In this document: positions 29,052 to 40,066 of the stretch, piece after piece
Numbering within the stretch: position 1 is the stretch's first letter
Layout of the letters: each line of letters opens with the position of its first letter
From: Pseudozyma flocculosa PF-1
Lineage: Eukaryota > Basidiomycota > Ustilaginomycetes > Ustilaginales > Ustilaginaceae
Assembly: GCF_000417875.1 (NCBI RefSeq)
Contig: NW_006920883.1
Location: 537,830 to 601,829, forward strand
DNA: 64,000 nucleotides
Direction of reading: 5' to 3'
Program-made: the position numbers and the translations under genes
Notes under the pieces: model-generated
The model's database searches: none
Told to the model about the DNA's origin: nothing
Seen by the model: only the letters and a program-made list of their open reading frames with translations

Positions 29052-31771
29052 TCACGCCTTGAGGTGGACCGCCTCGACAAAGGCGGCCAGGTCGGCGCGC
29101 CGAACCTCGACGGCGGCCGTCTCGAACCGGTCGTAGCGCACCCGCGCACCGCTCTGGGATGCTGCCTGCTGGAACGCCAGCCCGAACCGGTTGGGTTCCG
29201 TGTCGCCGAACATGGGCGCGCCCACCTGGCCCAGCACCAGGAAGATGTCGCGCGCCGGGTCCAGCGAGGCCAGCAGAAAGGGTAGCGGCTTGGTCTCAAA
29301 CTCGATCTCGACGTCGTCGTCGCCGTCGTCGCCGTCCTGCCTGTCCTGCTCGCCCTCGTCCTCGCCCCCGTCGCCGTCGCCATCGCCCCCGGTCAGGGCA
29401 GATGAGCGGCGCCGCTTCTTGGCCCTCCTGCCTGCCGCCCGCTTGGCCGCCCGCTTCTGCAGCGCCCGGTTGCGCTCCTGCTCCCACACCTTGTCCCGCA
29501 GCGCATCGACCAGCCACCGCGCCAGCTTGGCCAGCACGTCGACGTGCGTAAACAGCTCCAGGTCCGGCCCGTCCTTGAGGATGGCCATCCGGAAGTTCTT
29601 GAGCGTCCGGATCGACTGGTTGACAATCAGACCCGTGCCCCGGCCCACAATGGCGCGGTGCAGCGACTGCGACAGCATCAGCGACGACCGCAGCAGCGAC
29701 ACCGACGTCGAGCCCCGGTCCAGCGCGCGGTACGCCTCGTAGAAGTTCTTGCGCCACAGCGTGCTCGTCTCGACCGTCGACGGGTCCACCTGGCTGTCGG
29801 GCGGCAGCGTCGGATCGCCGTTGCCGTTGCTGGCGCCCGATGCGCCATTGCCAGACGAAGACGAGCCGGCGGCCGACGAGAGCGACCAGAGGCGCTTGGC
29901 GTTGAACAGCTCGCTGCCGCCCGATCCAGACCCCGCTCCACCGGGTCCCACACCGTTGCCCACGAGCGAGTTGCCCAGCGGCCCGCCCGCGCCGCCGGCA
30001 AAGCCCATGCCGGGCACCTCGACCTCGATCTTGATGCCATGAGCCGCCACCAGGAGCGCGCTCAAACCCTCGACGACGTCGGCCGCGCTCAGCGGGCTGC
30101 TGCGGAACCCGAACCCGCGCGTGAAGCCGCGGTAGGTGAGCTCGGTCAGGCCGTACTCGGGCGCAATCTGCTCGAGGCGCGACACGAGCGTCTTGCGCAG
30201 ATCAAGGGCCATGTGCGGGAAGTGCTGGCGGCAGTTGGTCAGACTGAAGCCCATCTTGGCCATCAGGCTGCGCAGCCGCCCCATGCCCCGCTCCTGCCAG
30301 ATGCCCAGCTTGGACGCCACGTAGGCCGTGTGGTACATCGACGACTCGAGCGACCAGTGGCGGTAGAGGACGAAGCGTAGCTCCGACGGCTGCACGCGGA
30401 TCGCAGCATCGTCGGCGTCGGGATCGCCGGGCCTCGCCCGCGCCACCAAGGCGGCGGCAGCGGTCGTCATGTTGCTGCCGTCCGCCCCACCACCACCGCC
30501 GCTGCTGCTACGACCGCCCTTGCCCTTCGCGCCGCCGGCGGTGGCCGGCGAGTCGGCCGACCATGGGTCGACGGCACCGGCGCCGCCAGAGCTTGACGTC
30601 GACGTCGGCTCGATGGCGTGGACCTCGGACGCGTAGGCCGATGCGAATGCGTCGTAGGTGTCGGTCGAGATGGTGGCGGCGAGATACTGGGACGTGAGGC
30701 CGAGGATGGCGAGCCAGAGGCCGTCGCGCCCGCCGCGGCCGAGCTTGTCGGCGAGCAGGTACATCATGCCAGCGACCGACATGCCGACGTTTGTGCCGCG
30801 GTTGTAGTAGCGCGAGAGGACGTTGCGCAGCCGCTGCCGCTCGATGGCCGTCAGGCGAGCAGGGCGGTCAGGCTGTTGCCGGTCGCGCTTGCGGCGCCGT
30901 TTCCGGGCGGCAATTGAGCGCTGCGGAACGAGGAAGAGCGGAGGGGATGGCTTGAAATCAGCGCCAGTCAAATCGAAGATCTGCAGAGGTCAGCGATCAG
31001 GGCGGCAGAGCGGGTACTCACGTCGCCGTCGTCCGATGCGTCCTCCTCGCCCTCGCTGCCAGAGACCGCCGGCGACCTCTTTCTCCGCTTCTTGTTGCGC
31101 CGTTGCCCTGCATCACCGGCCTCGCTCCGATCTTCGGCCTCGTCGTCATCGTCCTCCTCCTCATCGTCGTCGTCGTCGCTGCTGCCGGTATCGCTGCCCT
31201 CTCCGTCGCTGCTCTCGCTATCGCTGGCATCGACGTCGAATTCGAGCCTTTCGAACGCCTCGCGCTCTCCGCCGGGGCGCTGGAGCTTCATCTCGATGTC
31301 ACCGTCGTCCCAGATCCAGACGCGCTCGTTGATCTCGGTGGTTGCAAAGAGGTTTTCGAGGTTCCAGGGTCTGTGGCTGTCGATGACGTGCAAGGTGCAG
31401 GCGGGGGGCAGGGGGACGGTGGTGGGGAGGGAGAGGACGGAGCCGAGGTTGACCATGACGATGGAGCGGAGGTCGGGGTTGGCCTCGACGTCTTCGCGGA
31501 GGACGCGGAGGAGGCCGCGGTAACCCTCTACGGGGATGATGCGGTGCGGGATGTCGTCCTCTGTGAGGAGCGCGGTGAGGATGCGGGTGGCGCAGATTGC
31601 GTCGACGTCGGGCGATACGAGGACGAGGACCGACGAGGACGAGGATGAGGCCGAGGTGCGCGACGAGGTGCGTATGCGCTGGTAGGCGTGGGTATAGTCC
31701 TGGCGCCGCGACGACGGACCGGCGTGCGGGGCACCGCCAGTGCTGCTGCTGGGCGAAGAGACGATGACCAT
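29052..31771 (-). CDS. CDC45: Cdc45, replication initiation factor (CMG helicase subunit)
   Basis: Exons 31771-31022 and 30980-29052 give 892 residues. The intron (31021-30981) is only 41 nt, with a GTGAGT donor, CTGAC branch site and CTGCAG acceptor, and the frame is kept (DDGD to IFDLTGADF). The N-terminus has the DHH-like part VLVLVSPDVDAICATRIL, then HVIDSHRPWNLENLF, a long acidic stretch and a KKRRKR basic patch. The second exon has RLRNVLSRYYNRGTNVGMSV, LRFVLYRHWSLESSMYHTAY and the conserved ILKDGPDLELF. Order and motifs match Cdc45, which with Mcm2-7 and GINS forms the replicative helicase in the nucleus. Low-complexity inserts make it longer than the yeast protein. Confidence 0.95.
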
Positions 31772-32492
31772 GGCATGGGCGAGGAGAGTGGGTGTTTGGC
31801 CTGCGGTGGATAGAGGGGTGAGGTGGAGGGGTGGAACGGGGTGAGGCCTGTCTAGGTGGGTGTAGCGTCAGGGCGGGACCTGCACCCTCGTCGACGTTGA
31901 GTGGAAGCGATGCGATTGCAGCGGCGAGGTAGGCCCGGGCGAAGCAGATGCGATGGTAGTGTTGATGGCGGTCGTGGTGGCGGTCAATGGCGCCGAGAGG
32001 ATGAGGTGTTGGGCCTCGACGCGCTCCAGATGCAAAATGAGCAGGTCAGTCCGAGGCGAGGCTGCCAGGCAGGCAGGCCAACACGCACACCCCTTCGCGA
32101 CGCGACTCCTTTCGCTTGGGAAGGCGGCTCGCGTTGATGAGCTCACTTCTGACTCGGGCGAGAGACAAGTTCTCCTCCCCTCCCGCCGGGCCCTGATCGA
32201 GCCAGCCAGCCAGCCAGGCCAGCCAACCCGCCAGCAAGAAGACATGGCCAGGCTGGACGGGGCTGCAGCCAGCGAGGCAGACGCAGCCAGCTTGGCCACT
32301 CTGCGCACTGGCCACAGCCAAGGCAAGCAAAGAAGGCCATCCCGCCAACCGTCGAGCGGCGCGGGCCCCAGGCCGTCAGGACAGGACAGGTTCTTCGCAG
32401 CCAGCCCCAGGCTACCAGCACCCTCGCCGCCACCAACATCCGTCCATCCTTGACCCCCCGCACCCGGCACACCCCACATCGACGCCAGCACG
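31772..32492. other. Divergent promoter region of CDC45 and OST1
   Basis: A 720-bp head-to-head interval with CCAG and GGCCAGCC repeats near 32200-32260. No gene seen. Confidence 0.45.
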
Positions 32493-34205
32493 ATGAAGAT
32501 ACCAACAGCGCGGTCACTACCATCGCTCCTGCTCGCCGCATCGTCTGCGCTGCTCGCCGTCGGCATCTCGACCGCAGTAGCAGCAGCCTCGGCGACGGCG
32601 GCGACGGCGGCGGCGGCCAAGGGCGGTAGCGGCGACGCAACGCTCCGGGCGATGCTCCCCTCGTCTGCGGACTGGACCAACCTCAACTACGTCAAGCAGC
32701 TCGACCTCGGCGGCTCCGTATCCCACCTCCTCACCTCGGTCACCCTCCAGTCCAACCTGGCCCACGACGACGTCGACGGCGCAGAGGCCGTGCAGCTCTA
32801 CTTCTTCACCCTGCCCGCCGACGAGGCGCGCGCCCTCTCGTGGGCCAGGGCCTCGGTTCGCCCCGCCGCATCCAGCCTGCTCGCAAAGTACGGCGGCATC
32901 CCAAAGGGACAGCGACCCGTCCTCGACTTTAACCCACTCGGCCCGCTCGCAGACGATGCCGACACCTACCTCTTTTCCGTTCCCGTCCCCGTCGCCGCCT
33001 TCGCCCAGGCGGGAGGCGACAACGACGACGCCGCCGCTGGAAAGGACGCCGGGCTGATGCTCTCGCTCGAGGCGTCGCTCAACCACATCACCAAGCCGCT
33101 GCCCGCCAGCATCAAGCAGACCGAGTCCCAGTTCCTCGTCTGGACCGGCGACGTCGACGTCCGCTCGCCCTACCCGACCGTCGCCGGCAGGGTCAAGGTC
33201 AAGTCGTCGCACCCGCGCATCGTCTCGTACGAGCCCACCGAGCCCGCGACAAAGGTCGGATCCACCATCACCTTTGGCCCTTACTCGTCCGTGCCCGCCT
33301 TTTCGCCCACCACCGCCGTGGCCGCTGCGTCCGTTCGGCAGGGCAAGGTGCACTACCAGCACGACCAGCCCGTCGTCTCGCTCGTCTCGCTCGAGCGCAC
33401 CGTGGAGATCTCGCACTGGGGCGACAACCTGGCCGTCGAGGACCGCATCTGGCTGCGCAACGACGGTCCGCAGCTCAAGGGCCACTTTTCGCGCATCGAC
33501 CACCAGATGTCGAGCTTCTACAAGCAGGGCAGCAGCCACGCCCTCACCACCCTCGCCATGCACCTGCCCCCGGGCGCGCGCGACGCCTATTTTGTTGACC
33601 AGATCGGCAACGTCTCGACCAGCCACTTCCGCCCGCTGCCCGCCACGCCCTCGCCGCCCACGACGCCCCTCAACCTTCTGCCGCCCACCAAGGCCAGCCT
33701 GCTCGAGCTGCAGCCCCGCTTCCCGCTCCTCGGCGGCTGGAACTACAGCTTCGTCGTCGGCTTCAACCTGCCCCTCTCCCAGGGCGGCTGGCTCAAGACG
33801 GTGGCCGGAGACGAATCGTCCTCGTCGGCGGCGGCGGCCGGGGTGGGCGGTACCGTGTACTCTGCGGCCATCCCCTTCCTTACGCCCATCACCGACATGG
33901 CCATCGACGAAGCGACGGTGCGCATCGTGCTGCCCGAGGGTGCGGAGCCGCTCGACCTGGCTCTGCCCTTTGACGTCGAGAGCAGCACCGAGGAGGTGAC
34001 CAAGACCTACCTCGATACGCGCGGCCGCAAGACGATTGTGCTGCGCCGCACCAACAACAGCGAGAGGATAGGACAGCTCGTCTACATCCGCTACCGCCTT
34101 TCGGCCCTCGATCACCTCAACAAGGTCGTCGCGGTCGCCACGGCCGTTGCGGGTCTCTTTGTCCTTGCCATCGTGGGGCGGAGGATCGATGTGCGCATCA
34201 AGTGA
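32493..34205 (+). CDS. OST1: Oligosaccharyltransferase alpha subunit Ost1 (ribophorin I)
   Basis: A single exon of 570 residues. A signal peptide (LLLAASSALLAVGISTAVAA) is followed by a lumenal domain with ribophorin I hallmarks: VKQLDLGGSVSHLLTSVTLQ near the N-terminus, LERTVEISHWGDNLAVEDRI in the middle and YFVDQIGNVSTS. A single membrane helix near the C-terminus (VVAVATAVAGLFVLAIVG) leaves a short cytosolic tail. Ost1 is a non-catalytic subunit of the ER complex that transfers the lipid-linked glycan to Asn. Length and topology fit the family. Confidence 0.96.
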   Translation: MKIPTARSLPSLLLAASSALLAVGISTAVAAASATAATAAAAKGGSGDATLRAMLPSSADWTNLNYVKQLDLGGSVSHLLTSVTLQSNLAHDDVDGAEAVQLYFFTLPADEARALSWARASVRPAASSLLAKYGGIPKGQRPVLDFNPLGPLADDADTYLFSVPVPVAAFAQAGGDNDDAAAGKDAGLMLSLEASLNHITKPLPASIKQTESQFLVWTGDVDVRSPYPTVAGRVKVKSSHPRIVSYEPTEPATKVGSTITFGPYSSVPAFSPTTAVAAASVRQGKVHYQHDQPVVSLVSLERTVEISHWGDNLAVEDRIWLRNDGPQLKGHFSRIDHQMSSFYKQGSSHALTTLAMHLPPGARDAYFVDQIGNVSTSHFRPLPATPSPPTTPLNLLPPTKASLLELQPRFPLLGGWNYSFVVGFNLPLSQGGWLKTVAGDESSSSAAAAGVGGTVYSAAIPFLTPITDMAIDEATVRIVLPEGAEPLDLALPFDVESSTEEVTKTYLDTRGRKTIVLRRTNNSERIGQLVYIRYRLSALDHLNKVVAVATAVAGLFVLAIVGRRIDVRIK

Positions 34206-34587
34206 GCTTCTTTCCCCCCTCCCTACCACCACCTCGTGTCCCTTGCGACGCACAGTGTATTTGCCTGCAGGTCAGGGCGGGAAGAGAGGAAGAAGAAGCT
34301 GAGAGCCAGGCGATAGAGGGCCGTCCCAGAGCATGGTTGCAGGGTGCGGTGGCATAGCGTGGCGAGACAGGGCATGCAACGCCCCGCCCAAAGCGGGCGT
34401 GTGGCTGTGTCCGCGCGAGGTCGGGTAGAGGCTGGCTGGCACGCTTCGCCCGACAACCCCCTCGGCTGTGCCTCGAGGTCGTCTAGGATTCGCAATGCAA
34501 CCCAATGTCCTCCTCGCCTCTGCTATTGATCCATCGCCGCGGACCAGGCCAGGCCTAGGAGCCGAGCCGAGCCAACACTTCCCGAGT
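34206..34587. other. Convergent intergenic region
   Basis: Lies between the 3' ends of OST1 and the Zn2Cys6 regulator. No feature recognised. Confidence 0.4.
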
Positions 34588-37500
34588 CTATGCAAACAGC
34601 CGACCCATCTGGTCCATGATCGGATCGCCGCCGTCGAGCTGGAAAAAGTCGAGGTCGGACTGCGTGGGTGCGTCCGCGTGTGTGGCGCATGCAGATAAGG
34701 GGTGAAAAGCGGTCAGGCTTGCGTCCACTTGGCCGTGCGATACCTGACCGGAACACCGATGCCGATCGACTCACCATCATCCAGGACCAGTGCTTGTCGA
34801 GCGCGTTGGACTCCTGCGCCGTGTGGCCAATCGAGCCCGTCGTCGACGAGCCGGGCGTGGTGGCCGCGTTGCCCTGCGCCGACGAGCCTGGCGCCGTCGT
34901 AGCCGCCTGCATCGGCGGCGCTCCAAACGGCGGCGGCGGGCCCACGGCATCAAACGCCGACTGGCCGATGGGCAGGCCGGCCTGCTGCGACGACGACGAG
35001 GCCGACGACGACGTCGACGGTCCAAACAGGCCCGGGTGGAAGTGCATGTTGTTGCTGTGCCGCTGCGAGGCCGTCGTGGCGCGCGCGTAGGCGGCCTGGC
35101 GCGACGACCGCGACGCCGCCGCCGCCGAGGCGCTCGTCGGGATGGCTCCAGGGTAGGCCTGCAGCATGTCGTCGTCAAGGACCATACCGCTGCCCTGCAG
35201 CGCGTCGAATGTGGCCGATGAGGCCTGCAGCAGCGGCGTGAAGCCCGTCCTCTCGTGCGACGGGAACTGGTCGAACCCATCTGCGGCCGACGTGTGCCGA
35301 TCCGCATCCGCTCCAATCCCGGGATGACCGCCGGTAGAAGCGGTGGCGGCACCGGCGGTGGCGGCGGCAGCGGCCGAGGAGGACGATGACGACACGCCGC
35401 GCGGCACCGACGAGCCGTATCGGTCGCCGAGCCGCCTGCCCTCGGCGTGGCCCATGCGGTCCAGGACGCCGCCGAGGAACTCCGAGTACTTGGACGCCAC
35501 CGTCCGCGATCGCAGCGTGGCGTTGCGGTTGGGCGACGCCTGTCCGATCTCCTGCAGCAGCGCCGACACCTTGCGCGCCTGGGCGTAGACGGAGCGGGGC
35601 CGGATAAAGGGCAGCTGCGAGGCGCGTCGGCAGAGGTCGAGCGCAAGGACGGCCGAGTAGACGGCCGACACGACCGACGAGTTGGTGATGTGGCGCATAA
35701 GCCCGCGCTGGCAGCGGTCCGCAAACACGCTCATGTAGCCTGTGGCGGCGATGTAGCAGTGCCGGTAGAGGTGTTCCATCTCGCCCGAGACGTCGACCGT
35801 GTAGCGGATGGGCAGCGGCAGCGAGTAGGTGACGAGCGCCGCGTAGTCGAGGTAGAGGGCGCCGATGATCTGGAGCGGCGTGGGCTTCTGCGCTTCTGCA
35901 TCCCCTTCCGCTGCCTGCTCGCTGCCGCCACCGACGCCACTGCCATTGCCACTGCTCGGCGCGGCGACGTTCGAGGTCGAGGCGATCCCGCTGAGCCAGC
36001 GCTCCTCCCACCGCCTCAGGTCCATCTGTACCGAGTTGCGGAAAAACTCGAGCTGCAGGCCGAGATGCTGCGTCTCCTCGCTGCTGAGCTCCGCAAACGC
36101 CGGCGCGCTGTCCTTGTGCGACGGTCTGCCGCCACCTGCTTCCCCGCCGCTGCTGCTGCCGGCGCTGCCTGCGCCTGCACCCGCCTCTGCGTCGGATCGC
36201 ATGGGTCCGAGGCGGGCGGTGAGGCTGCGGAGAATGTGGGTGTTGAAGTGGTCCGACTGGGTCGACATGATGCGCCGCAGCTCGACAAAGGCGACGAGCG
36301 CCTCGTCCTGGGGCAGCGCGTACGCCTGCCGGTGCCAGCTCGAGCACATGGCGATGACGCCATCCTCGCTGAGGTGGAAGCGCTGGCCAGTCTGCGACGA
36401 GAGCGTCTTTTCAAAGATCCACAGGTTGAGCCACAGCCGCTCCGTGTTGCGCAGCTGGCGCTGGTAGTGCTCCTGCTGGTGCGCCTTGGGCGTCGAGAGC
36501 GAGTAGCAGCACAGGTTGCACCCGAGCTCGGTGGCGATGCGGATCGCGTTGCCCAGGTACGCCCACGTCTGGTCAGACATGGCGCTGTCCGACATGGGCT
36601 GGTAGGCGGCCAGCACCAGGAAGCCCTGCGCCATCTCGACCGTCTTGTAGTCGCCGCACATGATGGCGGGCATCATGTCGTCGACGTGACGCCGCAGCGC
36701 CTTGGCCAGCTCCGGCGTCGCCTCGTCCTCTGCACCTCCACCGCCCGCCCCGGCTCCTGCTGCTGCTGCGTCGCCATCGCTGCCGCTGCCGCTGCCGTTG
36801 CTTGGCAGGCTGTACTCGGCCGCCGTGGCGCAGAGCACCGTCAGCAAAAAGGCCGAGTGCTTGCGGACGTACGCGATCGTCGAGAGGTGCGGGTCAAAGA
36901 TGTGCATGAATGTCGAAAAGTCGGAGTAGAAGCGCTGGATGAGGCGCTCGGCCTGCTCGGCGCTGACAATGCCCTGGTCGATGGGGTCGAACTCCGGCCG
37001 GTTGTCGTAGACCGGGTGGAAGGCGCCGCGCGNNNNNNNNNNNNNNNNNNNNNNNNNNNNNNNNNNNNNNNNNNNNNNNNNNNNNNNNNNNNNNNNNNNN
37101 NNNNNNNNNNNNNNNNNNNNNNNNNNNNNNNNNNNNNNNNNNNNNNNNNNNNNNNNNNNNNNNNNNNNNNNNNNNNNNNNNNNNNNNNNNNNNNNNNNNN
37201 NNNNNNNNNNNNNNNNNNNNNNNNNNNNNNNNNNNNNNNNNNNNNNNNNNNNNNNNNNNNNNNNNNNNNNNNNNNNNNNNNNNNNNNNNNNNNNNNNNNN
37301 NNNNNNNNNNNNNNNNNNNNNNNNNNNNNNNNNNNNNNNNNNNNNNNNNNNNNNNNNNNNNNNNNNNNNNNNNNNNAGCGGTGCCGGCGTGGCGCGAGGC
37401 CATGCCCCGCCTCCGCCGCGGGCCGCGGCCAGAGGCAGCCTCGACAACCTCTTCGATCGTCTCTGCGACCACCTCGCCCGTCCGCGGGTTGCCCTCCTCG

Positions 37501-39011
37501 TCCAGGTCATCATCGTCGCCGTCGTCCTCTTCGTCGTCATCGCCACCGCCGGCGCCGCCGCCAGCCCGCTCCGAGGCCGATTTGGACTTCTTGGATCCAG
37601 CACCGGCGACGCTTCCGCTGCCTCCCCCCGGCCTGAGCCTGGGATCGCCGCTGGCCTGCGCGAGCAGCTTGAGCGGGTTGGACAGCGTGTAGATCTCGTC
37701 TGGCACGCGTGCGATGGAAGCCTCGTCCTCGAGGTCAATCAGCATGTTGAAGTCGGATTTTGACCGGGCCACGGCTGCTCCAGCGTCCAGCGAGGGCTTC
37801 GATCTGGACACCGGGCTCTGGGAGCGAGGGTGTTGGTGGTGCCGTGGGACCGAGGATCCCGAGTGCACGGCCCTCATGGCCGTCGAGACGGGACGGCCCC
37901 GGTCGTCGGCGTCACGAACAGCTGCCGATGGGGCCGCCGCGTCCGCATCGTCAGCAGCGGAGACGGCGACGCCGGCAGCAGCGCCGGCGGCGTCTGCGCT
38001 GCTGTCGTTGGCGCGAGATTCGGGGTTGTGCGAGACGGAGCGGGTTGGCTGCGGGCTCTGACGGGTGTACTGGGGCTTCTGCCCCTTTGAGAAGAACTTG
38101 GAGCGGTGGAGCTGCCAGGTAAGGGTCTTTACGAGGCTCTCTGCGTCCGGGTCGCGGACGTCGCGGTTGAGCTCCTGGATCTCGGCGAGGGTCTTGTCGA
38201 TGATTTCGAGGCGGCGTTGGATCTGCTGCGATTTGCTGTCAGATAGAGAGGGGGGGTTTGCAGGGCGATAGAGATGGGGGTAAGGACGATAAAGAGGCTC
38301 GATGTCAGTGAGTTTGCTCTAGGCGCAGGTTGCGTCGCGGGGGGCTCGCGCGGCGGGGACTCACATCTTTCCGGGCTTTCTGCCGCGCTTGTGGGTGCGG
38401 AAGATGCACTCCTTGCCGAGCTTAGAGCATCGGACGCACGGTTCGCCCTCGGTGGTGGGCACGCACTTGACCTGGGGCGGTCGAGGTCAGGGAGCAGGGA
38501 GCAGGGGGCAAGGGAGCGAGATTAGCTGGCGACAGCCGTGGGGTCGAGTCTGCGAGCGAGAGGATAAAAGGAGTGTCCCGCTCACCTTTGCGTCTCTGCA
38601 GACGAGGCAGCTGATCTTTTTCTGCTGGGCATCGGCGGCTGCTGCGGCTGCCGCTGATGCTGATGCGCCTCCTGTTCCGTCGTTTGTTGGGCGCGAGGGG
38701 TCGCGATGATGATCCGAGGCCGACTGATTCGCGCTGGAGGAACGAGCGTGGTCTTGATCGCCGTCAGCGTCGGCGTCGTCGTCTTCGTCGTCGTCGGAAG
38801 AGGAGGGGGTGGTGTCGTTGGCGTTGTCGTCGTTGCCGGGATGGCGCTGGTGGTGGTGCTGGGGATGCGCACGGCTGGCGTTTTGGCCGTGGTGTTGGTG
38901 CTTGTAGTCGGGTGGCGAGGGTTCGATTGGCTGCGAGATGCGAGCGCGCTTGCGTGGTGACGTTGTCAGCGCAGCGTCGGCGGCGCCCGCGGCTGTGATG
39001 TCGGCCGGCAT
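34588..39011 (-). CDS. Zn2Cys6 transcription factor with fungal-specific regulatory domain (interrupted by assembly gap)
   Basis: Exons read from the minus strand: 39011-38586, 38471-38365, 38235 into the gap at 37376-37033, 37032-34775 and 34659-34588. The zinc cluster is split by intron 1: KISCLVCRDAK joins VKCVPTTEGEPCVRCSKLGKEC, giving C-x2-C-x6-C-x8-C-x2-C-x6-C, followed by a basic KRGRKPGK and a coiled-coil-like QRRLEIIDKTLAEIQELN. After the gap comes the middle homology region (PEFDPIDQGIVSAEQAERLI, then WLNLWIFEKTLSSQTGQRF). The C-terminal exon ends in the acidic/aromatic stretch SDLDFFQLDGGDP, a possible activation region. The two sides of the gap are in different frames for its drawn length. 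A nuclear regulator; target genes unknown. Confidence 0.88.
37033..37376. other. Assembly gap (344 N)
   Basis: A run of N inside the Zn2Cys6 regulator gene. The reading frames on both sides agree only if the true length differs from 344 by one (mod 3), or if an intron lies inside. Confidence 0.99.
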
Positions 39012-39581
39012 GGCGGAGATGTGGACGGAGCAATGATGCGATGTGGTGCGGTACGGTGCGGTGCGGGTGTCGCAGGAGGGAGGTAGAGGGGGTATCCGGT
39101 GGCGGTCTCCCTAGAGGGGCGAGGGGCGGGGTGTGAGGCCGAGAGACTGAGAGACTGAGCAGCTGGAGTGGTCGGTGGGGCTAGTGGGCCAGAATGGATG
39201 GATTGATGGAGGGGGGTGGAGTCTATGAGAATGGCGATGATGGCATGGTCGGGTTGGACGGGCAGGGCGAAGAGGCAGAGCGCAGTCGAGGCGATGGAGC
39301 TAGAAAGCGATGCAGCGGCGGTGGTGGTGAGGGTGGCGGCGGAAAGGTAGGCACGACACCCAGCAGGCCTGGGCGCAGCGAGCGAGCGAGCCAGAGGGAG
39401 CGTTTGGACCTGGCCTGGCTTGGCTTTCTTCGCGGCAGCGTGTTCGGGTGTTGGGCTCGACTGGCCCCAGGGTCATGGGAGGTCGGCCTGGCCTGGCCTT
39501 CGTCGAGTTGGAAAACAAAGAGAGGCTGGCTGGCCAGGCCATGCCATGCCAGGCCAGGCCATGCCGTGGCTTTTGTGTCTT

Positions 39582-39617
<36 letters not shown>

Positions 39618-40066
39618 CGGCCAAAGTGGGGCGGGGCTTTGCTTGACGAGGGACCCCCCGCCCCCCGACTGCCGCCCGCCCGCCTGCCCGAGCCACGCTT
39701 CCGCTGCCCGCGCCTGCATCAACGCCTGCGCCGGGCCTGGCCAGGCCTGGCCTGCCTCTGCCCGCGGGGGAGGGGGGAAAGCGGCAGGCTAGGCCAGGCC
39801 AGGCGTGGCCCGCGTGCGTCTCTCCCACAACCGGGCTCAGGGTCGAGGCAGCTCGCAAGCAAGCAACCAGGCGTGACCAAGGCAGGCAGGCACAACCGGA
39901 TCTCGGGAATGGGCTGCCCTGCAACGCCCCATGGCTCGAGCGCAGCCTTCGCTCCTCCTCGCTTCTTCGAGGCGCGCCCTCTCTCCTTCGACCCGACCCA
40001 CCATCGCATCGCCACCTCGCAACCACGTCCGTCCACTTGCTCGTCGTAAACACTCGGCAAACAAAC
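39012..40066. other. Divergent intergenic region
   Basis: Shared upstream region of the Zn2Cys6 regulator and the LRR gene. It contains a (CTG)11 run at 39584-39616 and several GGCCTGG/CCAGG clusters (39480-39560, 39735-39805). No gene seen. Confidence 0.5.
39584..39616. repeat. (CTG)11 microsatellite
   Basis: Eleven perfect CTG units in non-coding DNA upstream of the LRR gene. Confidence 0.9.
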
